A DNA stretch of 64,000 bases from Chamaea fasciata (Eukaryota > Chordata > Aves > Passeriformes > Sylviidae). Under the pieces are notes generated by a model. That model saw only the letters and a program-made list of their open reading frames with translations. It did no database searches and was not told where the DNA came from. Shown one piece after another: positions 24,901 through 36,754 of the stretch (the stretch's first letter is position 1; each line of letters starts with the position of its first letter). The translations under genes were made by a program, and so were the position numbers. The stretch lies in contig JARCOQ010000002.1 of assembly GCA_029207755.1 (NCBI GenBank), forward strand, positions 93,285,087 through 93,349,086, in the 5' to 3' direction.

Positions 24901-25317
24901 GTTCTCAAAAATATCCCCCAGCAATAAATAATTGTCGAATTAGATTATTTGATATTGCCTCTCCTCAATTTTAAATAATAATCTTACGTCAATACTTCGA
25001 GAAAATGCATGCAGATAAGCATTTTGGACCCCAGCTTTCAGCATTCAGACATGTTAAATCAGCAGAAAACTTCACCCTATGCTCTTAATAAATATTCTAG
25101 CTGGTTATCTCGGCCTTCTCATGGGATGACGGTCTTAAGTAGAAACTGTCTTACTTGGCAAGATAGGAATCCGGAAAGATGAGCAAAACTCCAGAGAATC
25201 AAGTTATAGTAAAGACAAGATCTCAACCCCAATGCCAACTCAAGTTTTGGGGGATTTTTTTTTTTGAGAGATGAAATGCAACTCATACACTAGTGAGAGA
25301 TTCTCTGGAAGTGCTTT
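21957..25317. other. AT-rich DNA, no gene seen
   Basis: The longest open frames (123 codons minus at 22,147-22,518; 90 codons minus at 23,119-23,391) have no domain or composition that marks them as coding. No repeat was recognised. Confidence 0.4.
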
Positions 25318-25530
25318 AACCCTTGGCCTTAAATTGCACCAGGGGAGGTTCGGATTAGGAATATCTAAGAAATATCTAGGAAAGAAAAATCATTGAAAGA
25401 GTGGTTAGGCATTGGAATAAGTTGTCCAGGAAGGTGGCGGAGTCACCTCCTCTGGAAGCGTTCAAGAGATGTCTGGATGTGTCTCTTGGGGATGTGGTCA
25501 TACCTGACAGCACTTTTAGACTACTGCATC
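25318..25530 (+). mobile_element. CR1 LINE fragment, end of ORF2
   Basis: The phrases 'ttgcaccaggggaggttcgg', 'ggcattggaataagttg', 'ggcggagtcacctcct' and 'ggatgtggtcatacctgaca' follow the CR1 C-terminal consensus (WNKLSRKVAE.P). The 3' UTR tail is missing. Confidence 0.88.
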
Positions 25531-25795
25531 AGAGACAAGCTGACCTTAATTTTTGCCCTCAGGAAAAGGCAATAGAAATAGTTTGCTTTTACTGAGCTTT
25601 TAGCTTCACTGCTGCCCTCAATTCTTTACAGTTGTCAGCAGCCCTTTTTAATTAGATGTCTAAATGCAGTTGCACCCCCTTTTTCAAATAATGTCAGATA
25701 TTTCCCCTTGTGGAAAAAATGGGAAACAAAAGGTAAACCACATGAGTTAAGAACAATTTAACAGTTGAAACTAAATATACTACTAATAAATATAC
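25531..25795. other. unannotated, contains a 15-bp tandem pair
   Basis: TAAATATACTACTAA (25,772-25,786) is followed by a one-mismatch copy (25,787-25,801). Otherwise nothing was recognised. Confidence 0.5.
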
Positions 25796-25799
25796 TACT

Positions 25800-26010
25800 G
25801 ATAATATTATACGAGCATTATTATTGTAATTTATTATTATTATTTTAATTATTTAAAAGAACAGAGGAATAAAACCCAACAGAAAAAAGTGAGAGACAAT
25901 AAAATTGCTCATCACCTGCTGACTGAAATTCTGCCTGGATATAAACAATGAGTGGTCCCTTCTGGCCAGCTTTCCCCAGTTTATATACTGAGCATGATTT
26001 ACTTCCTCCA
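25800..26010 (-). mobile_element. LTR fragment, same family as 46,690-47,325
   Basis: Read on the plus strand, the order is an ATT-rich stretch, 'aaaagaacagaggaataaaa', 'attgctcatcacctgctgac', 'ggccagctttccccagttt' and 'atatactgagcatga'. This is the reverse complement of the middle of a common bird ERVL-type LTR (TATA box region, then 'gcaattg' and an ATT-rich U5 part). Both ends are missing or too diverged to place. Confidence 0.7.
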
Positions 26011-28970
26011 GAAAACTCCAGCTTGTTCAAAAAACCCCAATTCTGCACATTAGAGCAGTAAGTGCACCCGCAGGCTCTGTCTATCCTTGCCCTGAGGGGT
26101 CTGGCTACACATGCTCAGGACAGCTCTGTGACAACCTATTTGAGTGTCATGGGATCATACAGCTTGCAAAGAGCTGTGGCAGAAAGAGCTAAGAGGTAGG
26201 GTTTTGATGCACTCTACTGATAACGTGCTTGTTGTGAAGCTACAGAGATGTGTATTGGTTGGTGGAAAACAGATCGTCATACTGAAAACATAGAGGTCCA
26301 AAGGAAAAAGTTCAGATGGACGTGTTACAAAAAAGCCCCTCAAGTGACACTAAAGGGATGATGCCAATTATAGGCATCATTAGTGTCAGAGTGATGAACC
26401 AAAATATACCCTCTGCAAGCTGAAGTAAAATGCCAGGAAACACTCAGATGTACAACTATACCTACAAAATTTTCATGGGGGCCAGTAAAAGGAACTTCAA
26501 TGCTTTGCACCTGAGGTATCAGGAACTGTGCTTCCGTATAAGATAGGAACTGCACGGATAAAAATTAACCCTGTAGATCAGGACGTGAGGTTCTCTTGGA
26601 CCAGCATGTTATCACTGAGCCAAGTGTGAGAAGAGCTAATTGCACATCAGTACTGGGCTGCAAGCATGAAGCCAGAATACTGAGGAAAATTATTATCCCC
26701 CCTTCTCAGCATTCAACACCCACACTTTTCATTGATCATATGATCAAGGTCAAATCGTTTTAATTATTCTTCCTTCACCTAATAGTGAATATAATATTCC
26801 TGAAAGCTAATGAGTTTGTTGCCATCTAGTTCTCTTCAAATAAGAGATCTGAGTGTTGGAAGAGTGCTATAAATGTTCTGATAACTTCAGTCCAACACTG
26901 TAAAAGGGAATGGAATTTTTGCATCTAATTTTGTAGCTATACAGCTCAGTAGCAGCAGTTAATTGGTTTGATTGACCAGGAAGTCTAATGTTTGTCTGAG
27001 CATTAGTGAGTAACAAAACAGAATCCTATAAGCACTTTCTCCATTGGGAAAACATGTCTGATTGCTTGTATGCAGAAAAGCAGCTATTTTGAGAAATTTA
27101 TCAGCAACAGACAAAGCGTAAATGCAATTTAGAAGTGTACAAAATAGGATTGTACAGTTAAAACTTCCACATTGAATGTAACCACTTCAATTAAGAGGCG
27201 TATCCTGAATATTTGGGGATAATGAGCATTTTTTAAAATTTGACTATTAATGAATATTTTAAATTTACTGTAATTTACAGTAAAATTCAAGCAATTCAGC
27301 AGAGTTGGTGCCAACATTGATTACTTGAGAAGAATAATCAAGAAATACAGTTTATTTTAATTTCTGGTTGCTGTGGTTGTTATTGGTTTTTTTTAGCTTC
27401 TTTCTTTTCTACAGCAATATGTAAATAGCAGGAAAAAAAAAGTGCCTACAGATATAGCTGGAAGTCAAATTATATTTCTTTCAATCTATTTATTCAGCAT
27501 CATGCACTTAAAATAGCCAAGTTTTGATTGGTGGTCCCAGAACTGCTTCATACCCTAGTAGGTAGCAAATGCATGATGAATGTGCTTTAAAACCGCGAAA
27601 TAAACAGCTGCCAAAATCGAAATCAACAGGAGAGAAGACCTAAATCCAACAAGGAAATAGAAAAACTATATATCCCTTATCATCATCCTGTATCTATAAT
27701 CAATTTGATAGATGAGAAATGCTTCAAAGTTATTGCAGTGGCAGCTTTAAAAGAAAATGTAGAACTAAGAATAACTTTATGACTACAAACTGCAGAAGTA
27801 ATCTTAATGAGATGATCACTCAGGAAGGAACATGGCAAGAAATCAAACAATAAGTTGCATGGTTTTATGAGCCTTTAACTATGGGCAATTAACTTACATT
27901 TCTTAACATTATAATGGCAACAGTATGAAGTAGAAAACACCCTTAATCAAAAAGCTACAGCATTGCAAGTTAATAAACATACAGGCATTGACTGTCTTTT
28001 TCCTTTTTTCTCCCAAACATTTAGCTAATTATTCAAATACATTAGTTTGTTTCACGTCTTGTCAGCATTCAGAAGTGCATATGGCGTTTACTAGTTCCTG
28101 AGGAAAACAGCAGGAAATGCATTTATTTCACTCTGTGATTTCCCAATGACAAGAATATCTTTTAATAACTTAACTGGAAATTTGAAGATGAATAATACTT
28201 TATGTATCTAATAGACAAGAGAGACAGTGTTGTAAATGTTTGCAGACTTAAAGACTCAAACTGAAAATGTTCAATCTAATGTTTTATAGGATTGATTAAT
28301 TCCTTCTGTTTAAGAAGGAATGAATGAAGGAACCCCAAAAGGAACAAAGAAAAGTGCACAACATACATACTTTATGATAATTACAATATTGAATTCAATT
28401 TATCTTAAAATGTTGTCAGCGGACTACTAAGTACAGCCATATCCACTCTCCTGTTATGGAGTGTTTGAGATACTGTTCATTTACTCTTCATGGTAACTTG
28501 ATTCCACAGAATACCTGCTGTGTCATGAAAGAGCCCCTGTAAAAATGCTAATGGCAAGAAGTAGCTTCAAGCAGTTTGTACGATCCAACAGATGAGGATG
28601 CCCTGCTCAGAACAGATCAAATCTGCCAGCACATAGATGTGTTTGGAAGACAGTATGGTGGAATATCTAATGTCTCCATCTTTCACCCATGACACAATTC
28701 TTCACAAGTTGCTCAGCTTATATTTAACCTGATACACTAAAAATCTTCAAAATAGCAAAAGGGACACAATTTAAGAATAGAGACAAGAATTTGTTATTAG
28801 TATAACTAAATCTCAGGAATCTAGTCAAAACAATTTGCCCAGATTTAATTATTAGAATAAAAGGCTCAAAGTAGATTTTGTCATCATCATCATCAATCGT
28901 CATCATTGTTGTAATATAATAGTAATGCACTTAAGATTGTTGCATGCTCATTCTTAGTATCTGCTCCTTT
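26011..28970. other. AT-rich DNA, no gene seen
   Basis: No recognisable repeat or exon was found. The part from 26,011 to about 26,330 is somewhat less AT-rich and may be more of the neighbouring LTR, but I could not align it. Confidence 0.4.
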
Positions 28971-28975
28971 TTCAG

Positions 28976-29037
28976 CTGTTATGCTCACTCTTCTGATGTC
29001 CCTTTCAATTATAAGGCTGACAGCAACAGTTTTGCTG
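28976..29037 (+). other. weak candidate exon (62 bp)
   Basis: A pyrimidine tract ending CTCCTTTTTCAG (to 28,975) precedes 62 bases that end GCTG before GTGAGC, a good-looking donor. The open frame reads CYAHSSDVPFNYKADSNSFA through this segment and continues past it. Short AG..GT pairs of this quality occur by chance in AT-rich DNA, and I recognise no protein. Confidence 0.12.
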
Positions 29038-29227
29038 GTGAGCATAGCAAATGGTTGGATCAGACAATGAGTTTTCTGGGTTCTTTACTGCTTTCTTTTT
29101 TCTTTTCACCTTTCCTCTTTTTTCGGGGTAGTTTACCAGAGTTGATTTGTATGCGTCTTCCAAAGTGCTTTTAAGCCTTTTTCTTTATTCTTTTTCCTTG
29201 ATTTGAAATCTACTTTACTTGGTTTTT

Positions 29228-29264
29228 GTGGGGGGGGGGAGGGTCGGGGGGTGGGGGGGGTGGG
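29228..29264 (+). repeat. G-run cluster, G-quadruplex-type motif
   Basis: G tracts of about 10, 3, 6, 8 and 3 are separated by one or two bases. This fits the four-tract G-quadruplex pattern. The next roughly 120 bases (about 29,292-29,412) are A-rich with scattered C. Confidence 0.85.
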
Positions 29265-29291
29265 TTGACTCCTATAAAAATGTGGCCGTTA

Positions 29292-29412
29292 TAGCAACCT
29301 AGTAATCAGAAAAAACCTAAAAAAACAAACACCAAAAAATCCAAAACCAAAACAAACAAAAAACTTTCCAAGAAAACCAAACCAACCAACCAAAACAAAC
29401 AAAAAATAAAGA
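29292..29412. repeat. A-rich low-complexity tract (AAAC/AACC words)
   Basis: Low-complexity sequence made mostly of AAAAC, AACAAAC and AACCAACC words. Confidence 0.85.
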
Positions 29413-30556
29413 AAGCACATCAGAAAGCAAAGCTTCAAGCAGATAAGAGAAGTTTAGAAAAAGTAATCCTGAGAAATTTCAATCGAGACCTTGAAGACTC
29501 GCTCATGTCCTGGGAGTAGCAATGTCAATTGCTGGGCTACAGAGGTAAAAACTTCAATGAGACACGTTGCTTTAACCACACTTGTGTTGTCTTCTACAGG
29601 CTGCATGAACTGCTTCCCCTGAACATTTTTCTTTCTATTCAAACTATTCTTTCTATTCTTTCCATCCCCAGTTCCCAGGAATAATTAAGCCATTTAGCTG
29701 ACCATATTTCTTGGAACTTGTCCATTATGCTTTCAAGTGAGCTGCTTAGGAGGGGCACAAGGTGTTGCTACTGGCATTATGGACAATTTTCCCACAAGAA
29801 ATTCCTCTGACTGCCTCAAATTCCTCAAGACCAGCTTTTTACTACTTTTTCTGTAGTAGGGTGAGGCTTTTTCTGCTTTGTTTTTCTTTTAATAATTTGG
29901 CACTTTGCCTCCTGATACCCTGGCCCATAACCCATATCAGCAGCACAGATAGACAGCTGACACCCTGCTTTTGACCAGCACTGGCTGAATAAACACACAA
30001 CACTTTGGCCCCTTTCCAGTATAGGCAGTGTAGGCAGGTTGCTGTCCATATTATTCATGCAAGGTAGGATCCTCTCAAATCATACCATCATTGCTGAAGC
30101 CAAAGAGTGCCATAATTCTTACCCACACTCAAAAGGTTTTCACACAACTGGCTGTTTGCTGAGATGTCCTGGACACCAAATGTCCCTGGTTGCCCACTGC
30201 AGCATAGCTCTTTTACCATGACACATTTGCTGTTGGTGATCAGGTGAGTTGCTGTATGGGTTTTTTGTTGCTCATCTTTCCTACTGCCTCAATAGACCTT
30301 TGTTTTGTAGCATGTGTCAGACTCTATTACTCTTTAGACTGCACGACTGCATCTGAATTACTAATGATTCTTTGATTCCACTGTTAAGATTTCAGTTACA
30401 CTAACAGTTATATCCATAAGATGTGTTTCCTTTTTGACCATAAGAACATGTTGAAAGTAACAGACTATGTCTCCTTTAAGGTCTGAATGGGTCTTATACT
30501 GAAATTATTACCTAAAAGATGACAATGAGATCACCTTGTGAGTTGTCATATACTAA
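29413..30556. other. unannotated DNA, no gene seen
   Basis: The part about 29,750-30,230 is slightly GC-richer and open for 60-77 codons in three overlapping frames on both strands, but I recognise nothing in it. Confidence 0.35.
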
Positions 30557-31650
30557 TCACAAAATTGCAGAATAGGTCAGTTTGGAAGGGACCACAGTGG
30601 GTCCAATCTCCCTGCTCAAGCAAGGTCATCCAAGAGCACCTGGCACAGGATTGCATCCAGCTGGTTCTTCAGTATTTTCAGTGAGGAAGACTCCACAATC
30701 CCTCTGAGAATCTATCCCAGCATGTACAGTAACACACAGTAAAGAAGTTCTTCTTCTCATTAAGGTGGAGCTTCTTGTGAAACAGGCTCATTGCCTCATC
30801 CTATTACTCAGCACCACCAAGCACAGTCTGAATCCATCTTCTTGACACCTTCCCTTCAGATACTGGCAGACACCAGGTCCCCTCTCAATCACCTCTTCTC
30901 CACACTAAACAGGCCAGTTTGCTCAGCCTTTCCTCATAAGAGAGATGAGATGCTCCAATCCCTCAATTAAATTTGTTGCCCTCTGCTGGACCTGGTTCAG
31001 GAGCTCCACGTGTCTCTCATACTGAGAAGCCCAGAACTGCACACAGCATTCCTGATGTGGCCTCAGCAGGGCCAATTAGAGTGGCAGGATCACCTCAATG
31101 CTCTTCCTAATGTCCCCCAGGATCCCAGTGGCCTTCTTGGTCACAAGGACACTGCTGGCTCATGAATGCTTGTTATCCACCAGGACTTCCAGGTCCTTCT
31201 ATGCAGAACTGATTTCCAGCAGGTTGCCACTAGCCTGTACTGGTCCATGAGGCTAACCCTACCTGGATGCAGGACTCTGCATTTTCCTTTGATGAATTTT
31301 AGGCAGTTCTTTTTTGCCAATCTTCCAACCTGTTGAAGTCCTTCTGAAAGGCTGCACAGCACTTGGGGGTATTGACCACTCCTCACAGCTTTGTGTTGTC
31401 ACTGAACTAGTCAAGGAGGTATCTTCTCCTTCATCCAGGTCACTAATCAACAAGCTAAACAAAGCCGGGCCCGGTATTGAACCTTGGGGAACACCATAAG
31501 TGACAGGCCACCAACTAGTGCCTGTCAATGGTTTTGATTCTCTGGGATTGTTCTCAAACCACCTCACTCTCCACTCATCTCACCCACACTAACAGGGTTA
31601 TACAAGGATGCCATGAGACTTTTGACCATACTATGTCAAAAGTAACATAC
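30557..31650 (-). mobile_element. long CR1 LINE copy, RT domain to 3' end
   Basis: This is the longest CR1 in the window, on the minus strand with its 3' end at the left. The left end is the complement of the CR1 3' terminus ('agaataggtcagtttggaag'). The middle (30,990-31,140) matches the conserved 'gcccagaactgcacacagca' region. The right part (31,259-31,567) translates on the minus strand to PVTYGVPQGSIPGPALFSLL followed by ISDLDEG, the reverse-transcriptase box leading to the active site. The catalytic FADDTKL box reads FSDNTKL in a shifted frame at about 31,388-31,410, so both the frame and one active-site aspartate are lost. Matching sequence ('atgtcaaaagtaacatac') carries on to about 31,650. 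The element is 5' truncated and dead. Confidence 0.92.
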
Positions 31651-34590
31651 TAATAATACTACTATGCTGAAATTTAAGGACGCATTTGAATTGGTTCATT
31701 CTGCTTTGGTACATGTCTCATAAGGTGGGACAGAATGGGAAGGATTTAGAACAGATCTTTCTCTGAAGTTTTTTTTTTCACCACTTGTGTCATGTCAGAC
31801 TTTTGAAAATTTGGTTCTGAGACACCAGATTTTGCCCTGCTGAGAAAAGGAAGCTTTGTCTCCAAAGCACAGTTTTGAGTATAAAATATTAAAGACAGAG
31901 ACTGGACTTTGAAATAATCAAGTTCTGTTACCGTAAACTCTTGTGTTATATACCACTCTTTGTGTTATGTAGACCACAAGATCCTGAAGGAGTGCTTGTT
32001 GCCAGTCAAATTATTCCTATTTTTTCAAGATTATTTTCCCATCCAGTAGAAAAATGCAGCAAAAATGATTACTGAGTGGCAGTTTTCAGTGCAACCAGAA
32101 CATGAAACAGTGGTGTTACTTGTCTAATGTGATTTGAAAGTCTTATCTAAACAGCAATTTTCTATCATATCTTATTAGTCTTGCACTACGTTGAGATAGC
32201 TGGTATTCTTTAACATGATTTGATATTTAGTAATGGGATGAGACTTTTCTTTTACCATAACAAACATCAGTGCAACACAATGGTGATATGAAATGATGTA
32301 AAATTCCCAATAATAAATTTAACAGCCCTTTTACCTAACCAAAGACATTTTTGATACAACCAAACCTTTACTTTTCCAGAATGGTATTTATATGCTTCTC
32401 AAAGGAAAAAAAAAAAAAAAATTTGCAGGGAGACAGAACTGTTTTTCCCCTTCTGATTACTTTTGAAACTCACTTCATGGCATCAGTGTTCTTTTTCTAA
32501 GGATTTTTTTTTAGAGGAAAGGTGTGAGAAAAAATATTGATCAAACTGACAATCATGCAAAGTATTGTTTATTCTTGGCAATGTAAGTGCTATTTATATG
32601 TACATTTAAGAACGTCATAGAGATAATTTCTCCAGCACAGAGTGCATTTATTAATGGTATTTTTCAACCCCAAGTGGAGCCCGAATTTTTCACTAAACAA
32701 TTCTATAATGTTTGGTTTTGTTTGGGGATTAAATTCTAGAAGAACAAACATTAGAAAAAAGCAAAGAAAAAAACTCCAAGCATCTGACCACAAAAAATAA
32801 TTCTTTACAGCAGATTTTTGTTCTAACTGTATAATTTTTGTCACTGTATTTTTGTCATTATTACCCAACTGCCAAAATTTAAGAGTTATCATGGAATAGA
32901 ATTCTCTAATGCATTCCAATTATTACACTTACATTATTAAAAAAGAGAGAGTGTTGCATAGCAATCTTGATAAAGCTTTTCCTTACCTTTGAGCATTTGC
33001 TTTCATAGCCTTATGAGAATTTCTCTAAATAAGGCTATTTTTTTTGTGTGCATAATGTATTATTAATGATAAAATTTCTCTCAGTGTAAGAACCTTTTAT
33101 GGGGTGCATATATATCTCAGTAATACTGCAGAGCTGAATACTTTACAATTTATTTTCATTGCTTTTAATTCCAGAAGAAATAGTTTTATCAATAGTACTT
33201 GCAATAGCAAAGTGTATAGGTTTTTCTTAGAGAACTGTGAGACAGTTTTGACTGGCTAATCAGCACCTTATCCATGGAATTTGAGACTGCACTTTTACTT
33301 TCAGAATCTGTCACTAATTTTCTTAAGTTAAAACTCATTTAATGACTGTGATCACTTATTTGGTTCATAAGTACCATGAACTGATCAGAGAATTCACAAT
33401 GGAATTATTAATTTGACTATCACCTAGATGGAGTCATTATCAAGCACCATCCACTTCCAAGCAGGCAGACAAGGATAAAAAGAAGATATTTTAACTTCAC
33501 CTAAGTAGGGAAAAAAGTTGATAGAAATATTACAGTTAAACAGGTTAAATAAAACACAAGATAACTTCTTACACCTTGATGTTGTTTGAATATTTGCATT
33601 ATTTTTATTTGTACCTGTATGATTATGCACAACAGCATTTTCCTGAGGCAAACATATGTGGAAAATATAACTAGAAAGCTGAGTGAACTAATCAAATTTC
33701 AAACAATTTTAGGAACCCTACTGATACCTGACACCAAAAACTTAGTATCTGAAGCCTCAGGTTTACAAATAAGATTGTTCTGAACCATCAGGTATTGGGT
33801 CAAGCTCAGGCTTATGCAGGATAGACAACTTGCAAGGGATCAACACCACAGCTATAGATCTCATGATTATTTGACCCATGGAAGAGCACTGGGAAGAAAA
33901 TTTATTGAACTCCTGCTGCTGAGGGGCAATTGGTTAGGCTATTCTCTCTGAAGTAATGCTTTAAGTAGGAAACAGAGAGGAGAAATGAGACTACTTCTGG
34001 AAGGGAAGGCAGTATGAGGAAAGACAAACCAAAGCAAAGAAGGAGTAAAGAAGATCAGAGAAAGAGAAGTTAAATCCACTTTAAAAAAATTGAATAAACA
34101 ATGTGTTTTCCAGTTGCTTTTGGAGAACAGTACCTAAAGTAACAGCGAGACATCTAGTGCCTCAGACACATGGTGCTGCTGTAATCATAACCCATAAATC
34201 GTTTTCAAAATCCCACTAGGCACTCATCTTCATCTTTAGCTGCCTACAAATCTTTAACACAGCAGTTTCAGCCTCTTTTAATTGCATCACAAAAATGTGA
34301 TGATCTTTTGATAACTCTGCAAAATTAGAGCAGAGTCAACTTTATTGAAATTTAACAATTCCAATATAAAAGATAAATTAGCTGATATATGACAACTCTT
34401 TAATATCCTGAGTGAGAGAACAGTTAGTGCATTTATGATTATATGAACACACAATAATTGGGTTTTTTAAACTAAAGTTACCAAAAAATTCAAGGAAACA
34501 TTTCTAAAAATAGAGAAATAAACATTTTAACTCAGAGAGCTAATTCTGAAATGGTAGTAGTATTGAAGTTATCTCTGAAAAAAACTAGAG
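31651..34590. other. AT-rich DNA, no gene seen
   Basis: Minus-strand frames of 64-109 codons (for example 32,590-32,919) show AT-driven composition (N, K, F, I, L) and no motif. A-run at about 32,405-32,420. Confidence 0.4.
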
Positions 34591-35012
34591 AGATGAGGGA
34601 AGGCTTAATTTTCAGGCTGAGAAAGTTGGAGCTGTTCAGCCTGGAGAAGAGAAGGCTTCATAGAAACCTGATAGCATCTTCTGGTATCTGAGGGTGGCCT
34701 ACAGAGAATCCAGAGAGGGACTCTTAGTCAGGAACTGTAGTGACAAGACAAAAAGTAATTGGCCCGTACTAAAAGTGAGGAAATTCAGGTTACATATTAG
34801 GAAGAAAGTCTTCACTGTGAGGGTGGTGAGACAATGGAACAGATTGCCCAGGGGGGCTGTGCGTTCCCCAAGCCTGGAGGTTTTCAAGGCCAGGTTGGAT
34901 AAGGCCTTGGGCAACCTGGTCTAGTAGATTGTCCATGCCCATGGCAGTGGGGATTGGGACTAGATGAATTTTAAGGTCACTTTAAAACCCCTTAAGGTTC
35001 CATAATTCTAGG
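34591..35012 (+). mobile_element. CR1 LINE 3' end
   Basis: A well-preserved plus-strand CR1 terminal part: 'ttcagcctggagaagagaag', a 'tattaggaagaaagtcttca' phrase, WNRLPRGAVRSPSLEVFKA in one open frame, 'aaggccaggttggat', and a 3' tail ending 'ccataattctagg'. It is 5' truncated like most CR1 copies. Confidence 0.93.
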
Positions 35013-35054
35013 ATTTTTTTTTTGAGGGATTATTAGGATTTTTTCCATTTTTTT

Positions 35055-35056
<2 letters not shown>

Positions 35057-35086
<30 letters not shown>
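35057..35086. repeat. T30 run
   Basis: Thirty T in a row, part of a T-rich stretch from about 35,018. It is the longest T run I found in the window. Confidence 0.9.
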
Positions 35087-35089
<3 letters not shown>

Positions 35090-35609
35090 TAACTACCTCT
35101 TTCCATGGACATGGTAGAGAGAACATAAATACATATTGCTGAGATGGAACAGTTGAAATGTGTCAAAATATCATCAAAGTCGGAAGAGTTAATGCAGATC
35201 CCCTTGTGGTAGAAGTGAGATATTTTGCAAAAATTTGAAGCGTGCAAGATTGAAACACTAGGAAATGGAACGTGACAATTAAAAGGTGTCATAAGAAAGG
35301 CCAGGAGAGGGAACTACACTAGATGAATCAAAACACTTGCAGTATACCCCAATGGAGAGGTTTTGTCAGATGAAACAGACAGTGAACTTTCAGAGTTTTG
35401 CCTGAATTAAAAGCCCTATCAAAAAAAACTGTGCAAAGGAAATAATTATTTCTTTTCTTTAAGTTTTTAAACCTTCCTATGCTGTTCAGTAAAAAGAATG
35501 ATATTCTACTTTATTGCAACCAAAAATTCACACAGGCAAAAAAATTGTGTTTTCCATTTTATAATAAAAGGCACTGAATTATTAAAATTCTGATCTTGTT
35601 GTGCCTTAT
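35087..35609. other. AT-rich DNA, no gene seen
   Basis: Nothing recognisable between the T run and the CR1 copy. Confidence 0.4.
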
Positions 35610-36380
35610 ATGTTGCTCTCCCACAGAATCATGGAGTGGCTTTGCTGGAAGGTATCTCCAGGCATCACCAGTTCAACCAGCCTGCTCAGACCAATGTCAG
35701 CTACAGCAGATTGCTCAAGATTGTGCCAAGTTGAAATTTAACTGTCTCCAAGGATGTAGATTCCACAAAAAACTTGCCTGATTTGACCACTGTCACAGTA
35801 ATAGAGATTTTTTTCTTTTGTTTTAATAGAAATTCCTGTATTTCAGTTGTGCCCTTTACCTCTTTTCCTGTCACTTAGGGCATCACTGAGTCAGTCTTCT
35901 TGCCTCATGGACACATGTTCACTTTGACATTCACCAGGACCCCTGGCTGGCTTTGCAGAGCTCTTTCCACCCAGTCAGCCCACAGAGAGTCAACAGGGGT
36001 GCACGGGGTTGCTTCTCCCATCACCAACAAACTTGAAAAGGACGTGTTTGGGGCCATCATCCAGGTAACTGGAGAAGACATTAAACAGTATTGCCTAAAG
36101 TACTAACCTCTTCTAGCCTCCCACTAGACTTTGTGCTACTTCAATCCTTTAAGCCCAGCAGCCTCCCACTAGACTTTGTGCTACTTCAATCCTTTAAGCC
36201 CAGCAGGTCAGCCAGTTTCTAGTCCCAGTCCCTGTGGTTCATAATTTTTTACTTTGAGCATGTTTCGTCAGCCAGCATCAAAAGTCCTGTTAAAGTCAAG
36301 ACAAAAAATATCCACTGCCCTCCTCTCATCCTATCCTTCTAGTTAGTTACCTCCCTCTAAAAACTTCAGATTTTTCAGGT
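35610..36380 (-). mobile_element. rearranged CR1 LINE, minus strand
   Basis: The left end (about 35,625-35,790) is the complement of a CR1 3' terminus. From about 35,920 the sequence follows the complement of ORF2: 'attcaccaggacccctggct', 'catcatccaggtaact', 'gaagacattaaacagtattg', 'ctagactttgtgctac', 'agccagtttct', 'tcctgttaaagtcaagac' and 'atatccactgccctcctctc'. The stretch 35,790-35,920 fits poorly and may be an insertion or very diverged sequence. A perfect 45-bp tandem duplication lies inside it. Confidence 0.82.
36117..36206. repeat. perfect 45-bp tandem duplication
   Basis: The 45 bases at 36,117-36,161 (starting CCTCCCACTAGAC, ending AAGCCCAGCAG) are repeated without a mismatch at 36,162-36,206. 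The unit lies within the CR1 ORF2 complement. Confidence 0.95.
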
Positions 36381-36462
36381 GTATTTAAAAAAACCCCACA
36401 GTAATCTGTGATCTGTCCTCCATGTGTTTGTAAATAAGCATGATAATTTGCTTGATAACCTT

Positions 36463-36754
36463 TCCAGGGTGTCAAGAGGACGGACCAGGCTCTGCTTGGT
36501 GGTGTCAAGCAATAGTACAAGAAGCAACAGACAGAAACTGATTCATAGGAAGTTACACTTGAACATGAAACAGTACTTCTCTATTGCACAGGTAACTGAT
36601 CTCTGGAACAGATTGCCCAGAGAGGTTGTGGAGTCTCCCTCACTGGAGATATTCAAGACCTGCCTGGACACAATCCTGTACTCTGCGAGCAGGGAGGTTG
36701 GACCAGGTGACCCACTGTGATCCCTTCCAACCTGACCCGTTCTGTGATTCTGTG
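36463..36754 (+). mobile_element. CR1 LINE 3' end, opposite to the neighbouring copy
   Basis: The plus-strand CR1 terminus includes 'ggtggtgtcaagcaatagta', 'cataggaagttacacttgaa', the segment WNRLPREVVESPSLEIFKTC in one frame, 'ggaggttggaccaggtgacc', 'gatcccttccaacctgaccc' and the tail 'ctgtgattctgtg'. It lies about 80 bases from a minus-strand copy, so the two point away from each other. Confidence 0.93.

Noticed and set aside
31259..31567. A possible host gene on the minus strand (102 codons)
   Set aside because: The GVPQGS..GPALF motif shows it is the reverse transcriptase of a dead CR1 element.
35057..35086. T30 run as the poly-A tail of a minus-strand processed pseudogene
   Set aside because: No coding-like minus-strand sequence lies to its right where the gene body should be, and the flank on the left is a CR1 3' end, which does not use poly-A tails.
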